64,000 bases of DNA from Streptomyces tirandamycinicus (GCF_003097515.1 NZ_CP029188.1:2099001-2163000), one strand, 5' to 3'. Counted from the first letter of the stretch, positions 40,740 to 50,116 are shown. The notes: generated by a model not told the origin, from the letters alone. Numbers and translations are program-made.

Positions 40740-43469
40740 TCACGGCCGGCCGGGGAACCCTCCCCCGCCGTCCGGGCCGCCCGTCCCCTGCGGCCCGCCA
40801 CCGGTGCCCCCGGCGCCGGTGGCACCGCCCGGCGTCCAGCCGTCCCGGCCGGTGCCCCCGCCCGGCCCGCCGCTCACCGGCCCGCCGCCGGCCCGGCCCG
40901 CCGTGGACGGGCGGCCGCCCGTGGTTCCACCCGAGGTTCCGCCGGTGGTTCCACCCGTGGTTCCGTCCGCGGGCGGAGCACCGCCGTCGGCGGGAACACC
41001 GCCCTGCGTCGCACCGATGGTGCCCGTACCGCTCGACGGCGGCGCGGCGCCGGCGGAGCGGCCGTCTCCGGGACCTTCCTCACCCTCACCCGGCGCCGTC
41101 GAGCGGTCACCGGTCCCGCCCCGGTCGCCGAACCGGTCTACGGTACGGTCGCCGAACTGATCGCCGAACCGGTCACCGGGCCGGTCGCCGAACTGATCGC
41201 CGGACGGGCCGGCGGACACCTCCTCGTACGGATCGCCGGACGGGTGGAAGTCCTCCTGCGCGCCCTCGGCGACCGTCAGTTCGAAGTCCCGCACCTCGCT
41301 GCCGGCCAGCGCGGTCGCCGTGAACTCGCCCCAGATCGCCGCGGGGGCCCCGCCCCCGTTGATCCTCGGCAGGCCCAGCGCCCCGTACAGCGACTTCTGA
41401 GCCCCGGTGTCGGGGTCCTGGCCCATGACGGCGACGACGGTCGCGAGATCGGGCGTGTAGCCGGCGAACCAGGCGGCCCTGTCACCCTCCGCCGTCCCCG
41501 TCTTGCCCGCCGCCGGCCGCCCGGCGGACAGCGCCGCCATGCCCGACCCCTGCCGCACCACGCCCATCAGCACGGACGTGGTGGTGTCCGCGGCCTCCCG
41601 GCTGACGGCCTGCCGGACCGGCGCGGCCGGCAGTCCGAGTTCCATGCCGTCCTTGGTGACGCGTTCGACCAGCGAGTACGTGCCGCGCCGGCCGTGGTTG
41701 GCGAGCGTCGCGTACGCCTCGGCCATGTCCAGGACGCTCGCGGTCGCCACGCCCAGGGCGATGGACGGTGTCGCGGTCAGGTCCGGAGTGCTCTCCGGGA
41801 CACCGAGGGCGACGGCGGTCTCCCGCACCCGGCGCGGCCCGACGTCCTGGGCGAGCTGCGCGTACACCGAGTTGACCGAGTGGTCCGTGGCCAGCCGCAG
41901 ACTCAGCGGGCCGTAGGAGACGTTGTCCTCGTTCTCCGGTGCGTAACCGGTCGGACCGTGACTGCCCTGCACCTGGCGCCGGTCCGTGCCGTCGTAGAGC
42001 GTGTCGGGGGTGATCCGGCGGCCGTCCTGGGTCACGGAGCCGTTCTCGACGGCGGCGGCGAGGACGAACGGCTTGAACGTCGAGCCGACCTGGTAGTCGC
42101 GGCGGGTGGCGTTGTTCACGTACTGCCGGGTGTAGTCGATGCCGCCGTACATGGCGACGACCCGGCCGCTCGCCGGGTCGATCGACGCCCCGCCGACGCG
42201 GACGTTCCGGTCGGCCGCGCGGCCGGGATCGCGTCGGGACGTCACATGCCGGTCGACGGCGGCGGCGAAGGCGTGCTGCTTCTTGCGCTCCAGGGTGGTC
42301 GTGATCCGGTAGCCGCCGCGCGCCAGGGTCCTCTCGTCGACGACCCCGTTGCCGGTGAGCCAGTCCTCGACGGCCTGGACGATGTAGCCGCGCTGTCCGG
42401 ACAGTCCCGCGGCCGGGCCCGCCGTCTGCGGCATCGGGAAGATCATGGCGGCCCGGTCGGAGAGCGTCAGCCAGTTCTCCGTCACCATGCCGTCGAGGGT
42501 GTAGTTCCACCGGGCGAGCGCCCTGGGCCGGTTCTCCGGGTGCGCGGCGACGTCGTACGCGCTGGGCGCGTTGAGCAGCGAGGCGAGGTAGGCGCCCTCC
42601 GCGGTGTCGAGCGCGCCGACGTCCTTGCCGTAGTAGGCGTGCGCCGCGGCCTGGACGCCGTACGCGTTGCGGCCGAAGTAGCTGGTGTTGAGATAGCCCT
42701 CCAGGATGTCGGCCTTGCTCTGCTCCCGGTCGAGCTTGATCGCGATGAAGAACTCCTTCACCTTTCGGGTGACCGTCCGCTCCTGGCCCAGGTAGTAGTT
42801 CTTCACGTACTGCTGGGTGATGGTGGAGCCGGACTGCTTCCCCTTGCCGGTGACGGTGTTCCACGCGGCACGGACCATCGCGCTGGGGTCGACGGCCCGT
42901 TCGGAGTAGAAGTCGCGGTCCTCCGCCGCGAGCACCGCGTGCCGGACGGACAGGGGGACCCGGGAGAGCCGGACGCTCTGCCGGTTGACCTCACCGTCCC
43001 GGGCGATCTGCGTGCCGTCCCGGTACAGGTACACGTTCGACTGGGCCGTGGCCGCGGAGTTGGCGGGCGGGATGTCGACCAGCAGATATCCGGCGGCGAA
43101 GCAGCCGAGCAGCACGAGGGCGAACAGCAGGCACGCGCCGAGCACCATCCGCCAGGTGGGGAGGGCACGCCGCAGGCCGGTACGCCGGGGGCGGGGCCGG
43201 GGCCGGGTACGACCGCGGCCCGGACGGGACTTCGCGGCAGGCGGCTCCCCGCAGCCCCCGGAGTCCCCGCGCCCCTGCCCATCGGACCCGCCCGCCCCGC
43301 TGGACCTATCGGACCCACCGGGCCCGCCGGCCCCTCCCGCCCCGGGCTCCCCGAACGCCCCCAGCTCCCGGCCTTCCTCGTGCACCGGGCCGAGCGCCGG
43401 GCGGCGGGCGCCCCCCGGGCGCTTCGGAGCCCTCGGATCCCGGCGCGGCTGCTGTGGCTCGTGGCTCAT
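40740..43469 (-). CDS. Class A penicillin-binding protein (bifunctional)
   Basis: 909 aa. A low-complexity basic cytosolic N-terminus of about 105 residues and a membrane helix (MVLGACLLFALVLLGCFAAG) precede the GT51 transglycosylase (AAEDRDFYSERAVDPSAMVR, GSTITQQYVKNYYL). The transpeptidase has STFKPF, SVN and KTGTAEGDRAAWFAGYTP. The C-terminal 150 residues are Gly/Pro/Thr-rich with GDQFGDRPGD repeats. It polymerises and cross-links peptidoglycan; Streptomyces carry several such enzymes. Confidence 0.95.
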   Translation of the reverse strand: MSHEPQQPRRDPRAPKRPGGARRPALGPVHEEGRELGAFGEPGAGGAGGPGGSDRSSGAGGSDGQGRGDSGGCGEPPAAKSRPGRGRTRPRPRPRRTGLRRALPTWRMVLGACLLFALVLLGCFAAGYLLVDIPPANSAATAQSNVYLYRDGTQIARDGEVNRQSVRLSRVPLSVRHAVLAAEDRDFYSERAVDPSAMVRAAWNTVTGKGKQSGSTITQQYVKNYYLGQERTVTRKVKEFFIAIKLDREQSKADILEGYLNTSYFGRNAYGVQAAAHAYYGKDVGALDTAEGAYLASLLNAPSAYDVAAHPENRPRALARWNYTLDGMVTENWLTLSDRAAMIFPMPQTAGPAAGLSGQRGYIVQAVEDWLTGNGVVDERTLARGGYRITTTLERKKQHAFAAAVDRHVTSRRDPGRAADRNVRVGGASIDPASGRVVAMYGGIDYTRQYVNNATRRDYQVGSTFKPFVLAAAVENGSVTQDGRRITPDTLYDGTDRRQVQGSHGPTGYAPENEDNVSYGPLSLRLATDHSVNSVYAQLAQDVGPRRVRETAVALGVPESTPDLTATPSIALGVATASVLDMAEAYATLANHGRRGTYSLVERVTKDGMELGLPAAPVRQAVSREAADTTTSVLMGVVRQGSGMAALSAGRPAAGKTGTAEGDRAAWFAGYTPDLATVVAVMGQDPDTGAQKSLYGALGLPRINGGGAPAAIWGEFTATALAGSEVRDFELTVAEGAQEDFHPSGDPYEEVSAGPSGDQFGDRPGDRFGDQFGDRTVDRFGDRGGTGDRSTAPGEGEEGPGDGRSAGAAPPSSGTGTIGATQGGVPADGGAPPADGTTGGTTGGTSGGTTGGRPSTAGRAGGGPVSGGPGGGTGRDGWTPGGATGAGGTGGGPQGTGGPDGGGGFPGRP

Positions 43470-43732
43470 GTCCGTGCAGACTCCTCGGCCCCTGCCCGGA
43501 GGAACATCCACCGGTTCGGTGGTGACAATTCGGGCGAATCGCTTGGTGTGCCCATAGTGCACTTCCCACCCCCCGGACCTCCGGACCCCCGCCAGAAATG
43601 CGGTCGCGGCGGCCATGCCCCTGGGCTAGGGTCATGCGCTTCGCCCCGTCCGGCCCGGACACCCCGGACACCCCGGATACCTCGGATACCTCGGACACCT
43701 CCGGGCGACGATCCCCGCCGAAGGAGGATGTG

Positions 43733-44533
43733 GTGCGGCTCTACGCGGCCGTCGCGGCAGGTAGCTTTCGGCGCTATGCGACGTACCGGGTGGCGACGGC
43801 AGCCGGTGTCTTCACCAACACCGTCTTCGGCTTCATCCTGGCCCACACCTATATGGCCCTCTGGGACGAACGCCCACGGCTCGGCGGCTACGACCTCTCC
43901 CAGGCCGTCACCTATGTGTGGCTGTGTCAGGCCCTGCTCATGACCTGCGCCATGATGGGCGGCGGCTTCGAGGACGAACTCGTCGAACGCATCCGCACCG
44001 GCGACATCGCCATCGACCTCCACCGCCCGGCCGACCTGCAGCTCTGGTGGCTCGCCGGGGACCTGGGACGCGCCGCCTTCCACCTCCTCGGTCGCGGCGC
44101 CGTCCCCCTGCTGCTCGGGGCCCTCGCCTTCGACCTCGCGCTGCCGGCGTCCCCCCTCCCCTGGCTCGCCTTCCTCGTCTCCGTCGCGCTGGGCATCACC
44201 GTCGGCTTCGCCCTCCGGTACCTCGCGGCCCTGTCCGCGTTCTGGCTGATGGACGGCGCCGGAGTCCTCCACTTCACCTGGCTGGCCGGGATGTTCTTCT
44301 CCGGCATGCTGCTGCCCCTCACCCTCTTCCCCGGCGCCCTCGGCGAACTCGCCCGGATGCTGCCCTGGTCCTCGCTGCTCCAGATCCCCGTCGACGTCCT
44401 GCTCGGCAAGCGCACCGGCTGGGCGCTCGTCCACGCCTACGCCTTCCAACTGGGGTGGGCGGCCACCCTCCTCGGCGCCGGCCGGCTCCTGCAGTCGGCC
44501 GCCACCCGAAGGGTGGTGGTCCAGGGTGGCTGA
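43733..44533 (+). CDS. ABC-2 type exporter permease, subunit 1
   Basis: 266 aa with about six membrane helices and no signal peptide. The pattern (RRYATYRVATAAGVFTNTVF at the start) fits the DUF990-type ABC-2 permeases. The start is the GTG at 43733, because AAGGAGG is five bases upstream. The stop overlaps the start of the second permease by eight bases. Three genes form an exporter operon; the cargo is unknown. Confidence 0.88.
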   Translation: MRLYAAVAAGSFRRYATYRVATAAGVFTNTVFGFILAHTYMALWDERPRLGGYDLSQAVTYVWLCQALLMTCAMMGGGFEDELVERIRTGDIAIDLHRPADLQLWWLAGDLGRAAFHLLGRGAVPLLLGALAFDLALPASPLPWLAFLVSVALGITVGFALRYLAALSAFWLMDGAGVLHFTWLAGMFFSGMLLPLTLFPGALGELARMLPWSSLLQIPVDVLLGKRTGWALVHAYAFQLGWAATLLGAGRLLQSAATRRVVVQGG

Positions 44534-45530
44534 ACCGCCCCCGGCCGGCCGGATCCCCGGCCCCGCCACACCACCGCGCGTCGAAGGCACCCCACCGCGC
44601 ACCGAAGGCACCGACAGCGACGAAGGCCCCGGCCCGGCCGAACGGCCCCGGCCCGCCGCCCACACCCGGCCCGCCGAGCCCACCGGGTTCACCGAGCCCA
44701 CCCGGCTCGCCGGACGCCTGCGCACGCTGCGGACCGGACTGCGCGTCTACGGTCTCATCGCCACCATGTGGATGCGCTCCACCATGACCTACCGCGCGTC
44801 CTTCGCCATGACCGCGCTCGCGAACCTCGCCGCCACGTCCTTCGACTTCGCCGTCATCCTGTTGATGTTCACGCACGTCGACACGCTCGCCGGATACCGC
44901 CTGCCGGAGATCGCCCTGCTCTACGGAGCGGCCGCGACCGCGTTCGGGCTCGCCGACCTCACGATGGGCTCCATGGACCGGCTCGGACGACGGGTACGCG
45001 ACGGCACCCTCGACACCCTCCTCGTACGGCCCGCCCCCGTACTCGCCCAGGTCGCCGCCGACCGCTTCGCCCTCCGCCGCCTCGGCCGCATCACCCAGGG
45101 CCTGCTGGTCCTCGGCTACGCGCTCGTCACCCTCGACATCGCCTGGACCCCGCTCAAGGCCGCCATGGTGGCGATGATGCCGCTCAGCGGCGCCGTGATC
45201 TTCGCCGCCCTGTTCGTGGCCGGCGCGGCCTTCCAGTTCATCGCCCAGGACGCCGCCGAAGTGCAGAACTCGTTCACCTACGGCGGCAACACCCTCCTCC
45301 AGTACCCGCCCACCGTCTTCGCGAAGGACCTCGTGCGAGGCGTCACCTTCGTCGTGCCGCTCGCCTTCGTCAACTGGCTGCCCGCGCTCCACGTCCTCGG
45401 GCAGCCCTACCCGCTCGACCTGCCCCGCTGGCTCGCCTTCACCCCTCCGCTCGTCGCCGCCCTGTGCTGCGCGCTCGCGGGAGCCGCCTGGCGGGCGGGC
45501 CTCCGTACCTACCGCAGCACCGGGAGCTGA
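44526..45530 (+). CDS. ABC-2 type exporter permease, subunit 2
   Basis: 334 aa. About 65 residues of Pro/Thr-rich cytosolic N-terminus come first, then membrane helices with LRVYGLIATMWMRSTMTYRA and the conserved RDGTLDTLLVRPAPVL loop. It is a paralogue of the preceding gene, so the transporter is a heterodimer. The ATPase gene starts three bases after its stop. Confidence 0.88.
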   Translation: MAEPPPAGRIPGPATPPRVEGTPPRTEGTDSDEGPGPAERPRPAAHTRPAEPTGFTEPTRLAGRLRTLRTGLRVYGLIATMWMRSTMTYRASFAMTALANLAATSFDFAVILLMFTHVDTLAGYRLPEIALLYGAAATAFGLADLTMGSMDRLGRRVRDGTLDTLLVRPAPVLAQVAADRFALRRLGRITQGLLVLGYALVTLDIAWTPLKAAMVAMMPLSGAVIFAALFVAGAAFQFIAQDAAEVQNSFTYGGNTLLQYPPTVFAKDLVRGVTFVVPLAFVNWLPALHVLGQPYPLDLPRWLAFTPPLVAALCCALAGAAWRAGLRTYRSTGS

Positions 45531-45533
45531 ACC

Positions 45534-46538
45534 GTGGCCGAGGAAGCCACCCGCACCGCGGACCCCGTCCGGACCGCCGCCCTGATCGAACTGGCCGACG
45601 TGGAGAAGGTCTTCGACGTACGCCGCAGAACGGGACCGCTGCGCCGCGAGAAGGCACGGGTACGGGCCGTCGACGGCATCGGTTTCACCGTCTCGCGCGG
45701 CGAGATGGTCGGGTACATCGGCCCCAACGGCGCCGGGAAGTCCACCACCATCAAGATGCTGACGGGCATCCTGACCCCCAGCGCGGGACGGCTGCGCGTC
45801 GCCGGGATCGACCCGTCACGGGAACGCACCCGGCTCGCCCGGCGCATCGGCGTGGTCTTCGGGCAGCGCACGACACTCTGGTGGGACCTGCCGCTCATCG
45901 ACTCCTACCGGCTGGTGCACCGGATGTACCGGATCCCGGACGACCGCTACCGGCGGAACCTGGAGCGCTGCGTCGAACTGCTCGACCTCGGCGCCCTGCT
46001 GGACGTCCCCGTACGGCAACTCTCCCTCGGACAGCGCATGCGCGGCGACATCGCCGCCGCCCTGCTGCACGACCCCGAGGTGCTCTACCTCGACGAACCC
46101 ACCATCGGCCTGGACGTCGTCTCCAAGGCCAAGGTGCGCGAGTTCCTCCGCGACCTCAACGCCGAACGTGCCACGACCGTCCTGCTCACCACCCACGACC
46201 TCACCGACATCGAGCACCTGTGCAACCGGGTCATGGTCATCGACCACGGGCGGCTCGTCTACGACGGCACCCTCGCCGGACTCCACGCAATCGCGCCGGG
46301 CGAGCGCATCCTCGTCGTGGACCTCGAACACCGGCACCCGCCCATCGAGGTCGCGGGCGCACGGCCGGTACGGGTCGAAGGCCCGCGCCAGTGGCTGGCC
46401 TTCCCGGCCTCGGCCTCGGCGGCGCCGATCGTGGCCGCCATCGCCGCCGACTACCCGCTGGTGGACCTGTCGGTGCGGGAGCCCGACATCGAGTCGGTGA
46501 TCGCCAGGATGTACGCGGAGCGCCCGACGCCCCCGTGA
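45534..46538 (+). CDS. ABC exporter ATP-binding protein
   Basis: 334 aa from GTG. Walker A is GPNGAGKSTT, the Q-loop is VVFGQRTTLWWDLP, the signature is LSLGQRMRGDIAAALL, Walker B is VLYLDEPTIGLD, and the H-loop is LLTTHD. The C-terminal extension of about 90 residues (ERILVVDLEHRHPPIEVAGA and on) is typical of this exporter type. It powers the two permeases encoded upstream. Confidence 0.95.
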   Translation: MAEEATRTADPVRTAALIELADVEKVFDVRRRTGPLRREKARVRAVDGIGFTVSRGEMVGYIGPNGAGKSTTIKMLTGILTPSAGRLRVAGIDPSRERTRLARRIGVVFGQRTTLWWDLPLIDSYRLVHRMYRIPDDRYRRNLERCVELLDLGALLDVPVRQLSLGQRMRGDIAAALLHDPEVLYLDEPTIGLDVVSKAKVREFLRDLNAERATTVLLTTHDLTDIEHLCNRVMVIDHGRLVYDGTLAGLHAIAPGERILVVDLEHRHPPIEVAGARPVRVEGPRQWLAFPASASAAPIVAAIAADYPLVDLSVREPDIESVIARMYAERPTPP

Positions 46539-46721
46539 CCCCGTCCCCGTGCGGCCCCGGCCGACCGGCCGACCGGCCGATCACCTGGCCGAACGCCTGG
46601 CCGACCGGCCGGCCGGGGCCGCATCCCGGGTCGACCGGTTGACCAGCGCCGATGGGCCGCAGGGTGCACGATGCCGCGGCCTTCCCGGTAACCCTTACGT
46701 CCGAGGCACTAGGCTGATCGC

Positions 46722-47423
46722 ATGACGAGCGACCTTCCGGACATGCGGGCCTCCGACGCTGAGCGGGAGCGGATCGCCGAGCGGCTGCGGGACGCCGTCG
46801 CCGAGGGCCGCCTCGACATGGACGAGTTCGGGGAGCGCCTCGACGCCGCCTACAAGGCGCGCACACGCGGAGAACTGGAGCCCCTCGTACGGGACCTCCC
46901 GGCACCCGACGGCGGCCCGGCGCCGCTCGCCGCCGCAGTTGCCTCCGGGACCGTCGACTACGGCCGACGCATCGGCCAACCGGCCACGTCCAAGGGTGCG
47001 TTCGCGTTCTGGAGCGGCTTCGGCCGCAAGGGCACCTGGACCGTCGCCCGCAGGTTCACCGCCGTCGCCCTTCAGGGAGGCGGCGAGATCGACCTGCGGG
47101 ACGCCGACTTCGAGGACCGCGACACCGTCATCCGCTGCTTCACCCTCATGGGCGGCATCCAGGTCACCGTCCCCCCGGACATGCACGTCGACGTCCGGGG
47201 CTTCGGCTTCATGGGCGGCTTCGGCGAGGCGGGCTCCGGCGGCGACCCTGACGACATCGCCCCCGGCTCGCCCCGTGTCACCGTCACCGGCTTCGCCCTC
47301 ATGGGCGGCGTCGGCGTCGAGCGCAAGCTCCGCAAGACCGACAAGCAGCGCCTCAAGGAGGCTCGCAGACGGGGACGCCTGGAGAAGGGCGACGACGGCG
47401 GGGCACCGGAGGTGCGGCCGTAG
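46722..47423 (+). CDS. DUF1707 (SHOCT-like) cell-envelope protein
   Basis: 233 aa. The N-terminal DUF1707 motif is MRASDAERERIAERLRDAVA, followed by GRLDMDEFGERLDAAYKART. A LiaF-like beta-helical C-terminal part follows (VALQGGGEIDLRDADFEDRD and FTLMGGIQVTVPPDMHVDVR). Proteins with this pairing are linked to envelope-stress responses. There is no membrane helix. Confidence 0.88.
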   Translation: MTSDLPDMRASDAERERIAERLRDAVAEGRLDMDEFGERLDAAYKARTRGELEPLVRDLPAPDGGPAPLAAAVASGTVDYGRRIGQPATSKGAFAFWSGFGRKGTWTVARRFTAVALQGGGEIDLRDADFEDRDTVIRCFTLMGGIQVTVPPDMHVDVRGFGFMGGFGEAGSGGDPDDIAPGSPRVTVTGFALMGGVGVERKLRKTDKQRLKEARRRGRLEKGDDGGAPEVRP

Positions 47424-47532
47424 CGCTTCGCCTCGCCGGACAGGCGCCCCCGGCAACGTGACCATCCGTTAGTCGCCTCGTTACTCCGTGCGAGGGGGCG
47501 AACACACGGACGGTACGGAGGGGGCGCAGGGC

Positions 47533-48183
47533 ATGCCGATGAGCCCGTACACGCGCGAGCGCCTGGCGGAGGCGGCGGGGACGTCGCGGACGCTGTCGGA
47601 GACGCTGGGGAAGCTGGGGGTCGAGGCGAGGGGCGCTTCACGGCGCTACGTCCACGAGCGGATGAAGCGGCTGGGCGTCGACACCTCGCACTTCGAACGG
47701 GAGGGGGCACGGTGGACGAAGGACGTGCTCGAGCCGGTGGTCGCGGCGTCGACCAGCGTGACCGAGGTGCTGCGCCGGCTCGGCCTGGACGTGGTCGGCG
47801 GCCACCACACGAACATCAGCCGGCGCATCCGCGCCTACGGAATCGACACCTCCCACTTCAGGACGATGTCAAGGGCGGGCGCAGGACGGCGCCCTGCGGC
47901 ACCCGGAGGGCTGCTCATGGAGCAGCCACCGGGCGAATCCCGGCGGATCTCCGGACGCCGTTTGCGACGCGCTCTGGTCGGGTCGGGCGTATCCGAGGCA
48001 TGCGCACTCTGCGGGACGGGCCCCGAGTGGCGTGGCCGCCCCCTGCCGCTGGAAGTCGATCACATCGACGGCAACTGGCGCGACAACCGGCCCGAGAACC
48101 TGCGCCTCCTCTGCCCCAACTGCCACTCGGCCACGGACACCTACCGGGGTCGTGCCAAGGCCCGGCGCGGGGGGTCCTCATGA
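47533..48183 (+). CDS. HNH endonuclease 1, homing-type repeats
   Basis: 216 aa from the ATG at 47533. Two copies of a DNA-binding-like repeat come first (each has a VLRRLGL-like helix and ends GIDTSHF or GVDTSHF). The HNH domain follows: a CALCG zinc pair, LPLEVDHIDGNWRDNRPENL, and LLCPNCH. It overlaps a second HNH gene by ATGA. Such stand-alone HNH proteins occur in phages and mobile introns; nothing else phage-like is nearby. Confidence 0.85.
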   Translation: MPMSPYTRERLAEAAGTSRTLSETLGKLGVEARGASRRYVHERMKRLGVDTSHFEREGARWTKDVLEPVVAASTSVTEVLRRLGLDVVGGHHTNISRRIRAYGIDTSHFRTMSRAGAGRRPAAPGGLLMEQPPGESRRISGRRLRRALVGSGVSEACALCGTGPEWRGRPLPLEVDHIDGNWRDNRPENLRLLCPNCHSATDTYRGRAKARRGGSS

Positions 48184-48716
48184 GCCGGGGAACCCGCCGC
48201 GCCGACGCGGCGGAACCACCGCGACGCGCCTGCCGAAAGAGGGGCGACCGGCCTGAGGCGGCGGAGCTGGCCGCAGCCGTCAGCGCCTCGCACTCGCTGG
48301 CCGAGGTGCTGCGCCGGCTGCTGCGGCCCGACAACACCCGTCAGCGCGGCAACCTGAAGCGCTGGATCGCCGAGGACGGTCTCCGCACCACCCACTTCCT
48401 CGGTCAGGCGCACATGAGGGGCAGGCCCGGAACGGTACCGGCACGGCCCGCCGCCGACCTGCTGGTGAAGAGGGAGACGGGGCGGCGCACCAGAACGACG
48501 CACCTGCGGCGCGCGCTCCGGGAGATCGGCGTACCCGAGGAGTGCGCCGAATGCGGTACCGGCCCCGAGTGGCTGGGGCGGCCCATGACCCTCGAGGTCG
48601 ACCACATCAACGGCGACCGGCTGGACGACCGCGCCGAGAACCTGCGCCTCCTCTGCCCCAACTGCCACGCGACCACCGTCACATGGTGTCGGGGCGGCCG
48701 CCGACCGGGAGTCTGA
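48180..48716 (+). CDS. HNH endonuclease 2
   Basis: 178 aa. One degenerate N-terminal repeat (LAEVLRRLLRPDNTRQRGNL, ending LRTTHF) precedes an HNH domain closely similar to that of the upstream gene (CAECGTGPEWLGRPMTLEVD, HINGD, LLCPNCH). The pair probably arose by tandem duplication followed by loss of one repeat. It ends 53 bp before an unusual tRNA gene. Confidence 0.85.
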   Translation: MSRGTRRADAAEPPRRACRKRGDRPEAAELAAAVSASHSLAEVLRRLLRPDNTRQRGNLKRWIAEDGLRTTHFLGQAHMRGRPGTVPARPAADLLVKRETGRRTRTTHLRRALREIGVPEECAECGTGPEWLGRPMTLEVDHINGDRLDDRAENLRLLCPNCHATTVTWCRGGRRPGV

Positions 48717-48769
48717 GGGCCTTGCCGCACCGGATGCCGACCGCGCCCAGTACAGTGGGCGCGGTACGG

Positions 48770-48845
48770 GCGCCCGTACGCCAAGGGCTGAGCGGCGATC
48801 TTTAGGTGGTCGTGTTTGTCGGTTCGAATCCGACCGGGCGCACCA
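48770..48845 (+). tRNA. Class I tRNA-like gene with anticodon UAG
   Basis: The fold is as follows: acceptor GCGCCCG/CGGGCGC, TA, D-stem CGC/GCG, anticodon stem CGATC/GGTCG with loop TTTAGGT (anticodon TAG), variable loop TGTTT, T-stem GTCGG/CCGAC with TTCGAAT, discriminator A, and encoded CCA. Anticodon UAG would read CUA leucine codons. Bacterial tRNA-Leu has a long variable arm, and this has five bases. Its true identity is unclear. The D-stem is only three pairs, so it could also be a decayed tRNA. Confidence 0.75.
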
Positions 48846-48853
48846 TGGCCGAA

Positions 48854-48885
48854 GGCTCGACTCGCATCCCGCGAGCCGAGCCTTT
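48854..48885 (+). terminator. Terminator after the tRNA-like gene
   Basis: GGCTCG-A-CTCGC pairs with GCGAG-C-CGAGCC (48854-48865 with 48871-48882) with one internal mismatch, then TTT. It lies between the tRNA and the convergent rdgB stop. Confidence 0.7.
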
Positions 48886-48896
48886 CCTTCCGTGCC

Positions 48897-49499
48897 TCAG
48901 CCGAGCAGCTCCCGCACCACCGGCACCAGCGCCCGGAACGCCTGCCCCCGGTGGCTGATCGCGTTCTTCTCCTCGGGGCTCAGCTGTGCGCACGTCCGCG
49001 TCTCGCCGTCCGGCTGGAGGATCGGGTCGTAGCCGAAGCCGTTCGTCCCGGCCGGGACGTGGCGAAGGGTGCCGCTCAGGTGGCCCTCGACCACGCGTTC
49101 CGTGCCGTCGGGAAGGGCCAGGGCGGCCGCGCAGGCGAAGTGGGCGGCGCGGTGGTTCTCGGAGATGTCGGAGAGCTGGGCGAGCAGCAGTTCGAGGTTG
49201 GCCGTGTCGTCGCCGTGGGTGCCTGACCAGCGGGCGGAGAAGATGCCCGGGGCGCCGCCGAGGACGTCGACGCAGAGGCCGGAGTCGTCGGCGACGGCCG
49301 GCAGACCGGTGGCCCGGGCCAGGGTGTGTGCCTTGAGCAGGGCGTTCTCGGCGAAGGTGACGCCGGTTTCCTTGACGTCGGGGATCTCGGGGTAGGCGTC
49401 GGTGCCGACGAGTTCGTGGCCGAGTCCGGCGTCGGCGAGGATCGCGCGGAGTTCGGTGATCTTTCCGGGATTGCGGGTGGCGAGGATCAGGCGGGTCAT
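48897..49499 (-). CDS. rdgB: RdgB/HAM1 non-canonical purine NTP pyrophosphatase
   Basis: 200 aa. The substrate loop is LILATRNPGK, the metal site is PAVADDSGLCVDVL, and GFGYDPILQP and SHRGQAFRAL are the other family blocks. It hydrolyses dITP, XTP and ITP to keep them out of DNA. rph lies just upstream on the same strand, a common actinobacterial pairing, with a small lipoprotein gene between them. Confidence 0.96.
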   Translation of the reverse strand: MTRLILATRNPGKITELRAILADAGLGHELVGTDAYPEIPDVKETGVTFAENALLKAHTLARATGLPAVADDSGLCVDVLGGAPGIFSARWSGTHGDDTANLELLLAQLSDISENHRAAHFACAAALALPDGTERVVEGHLSGTLRHVPAGTNGFGYDPILQPDGETRTCAQLSPEEKNAISHRGQAFRALVPVVRELLG

Positions 49500-49549
49500 G
49501 CGCCCAGTATCTCCGCGCCGGTGGCGGGGCGGGTGCCGCGGGTGGTACC

Positions 49550-49735
49550 CGCGGCACCCGGCGATGCCTCCGGCGCCCGGCGGGATCCGATGCGCCCGGC
49601 GATGCTCCCGGCGCCCCGTGGTGCCCGCGGCGCCCCGTGGGATCCGATGCGCCGTAGGATCCGGCGCCCCGTGGGATCCGGTGCCTCACGCAGTCCGGCG
49701 TCCGCGGAGTCCTGCGTCCAGCGGAGTCCGGCGCG
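49550..49735. repeat. Short dispersed repeats upstream of rdgB
   Basis: GGATCCGATGCGCC, GGCGCCCCGTGG and GCGGAGTCC units recur several times in 185 bp. There is no gene. Confidence 0.6.
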
Positions 49736-49738
49736 CGC

Positions 49739-50116
49739 TCAGGAGGTGCAGACCTTGCCGAGTTCGGCGGCGGCGTCGGTGACCGGTGTGATGTCCGGGG
49801 TGGCGTCGCCGTTCTCGACGGACGTACGGACGTTGTCGACTCCCTTGGAGAGGTCGTCGACGGCCTTGGAGAGGTCGGCGTTGTCGGTGGTGTCCTTGAG
49901 GTTGCCGAGTTCCCTGTCGATGTCGTTGAGGGCTTCGACCAGCTGTGTCGGGTCCTCGGAGGCGGTGGCGACGGCCCGGGAGAGCCCGTCGACGCTGGTG
50001 GCTATGGCGTCGGCGGTCTTGACGCAGTCCAGGGCCTTGTCGACGGCACCGCAGCCGACGGCTCCGGTGAGCGCGACGGCGGTGACGACGGCGAGTGCGA
50101 TGCGGCGGCTGCGCAT
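49739..50116 (-). CDS. Small lipoprotein of unknown function
   Basis: 125 aa. The signal ends at a lipobox (ALTGAVGCGAV). A helical mature region follows, with a Cys pair (LDCVKTA and KVCTS at the end). Paralogous small lipoproteins of this kind occur widely in Streptomyces; no role is known. Confidence 0.8.
   Translation of the reverse strand: MRSRRIALAVVTAVALTGAVGCGAVDKALDCVKTADAIATSVDGLSRAVATASEDPTQLVEALNDIDRELGNLKDTTDNADLSKAVDDLSKGVDNVRTSVENGDATPDITPVTDAAAELGKVCTS

Noticed and set aside
41244-43943. A 899-codon open frame on the plus strand opposite the PBP gene
   Set aside because: It is the antisense shadow of the class A PBP. The minus frame has all transglycosylase and transpeptidase motifs; the plus frame has none.
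48770-48845. Ordinary tRNA-Leu(UAG)
   Set aside because: The variable loop is only five bases, whereas bacterial tRNA-Leu has a long variable arm. Reported instead as an odd class I tRNA.
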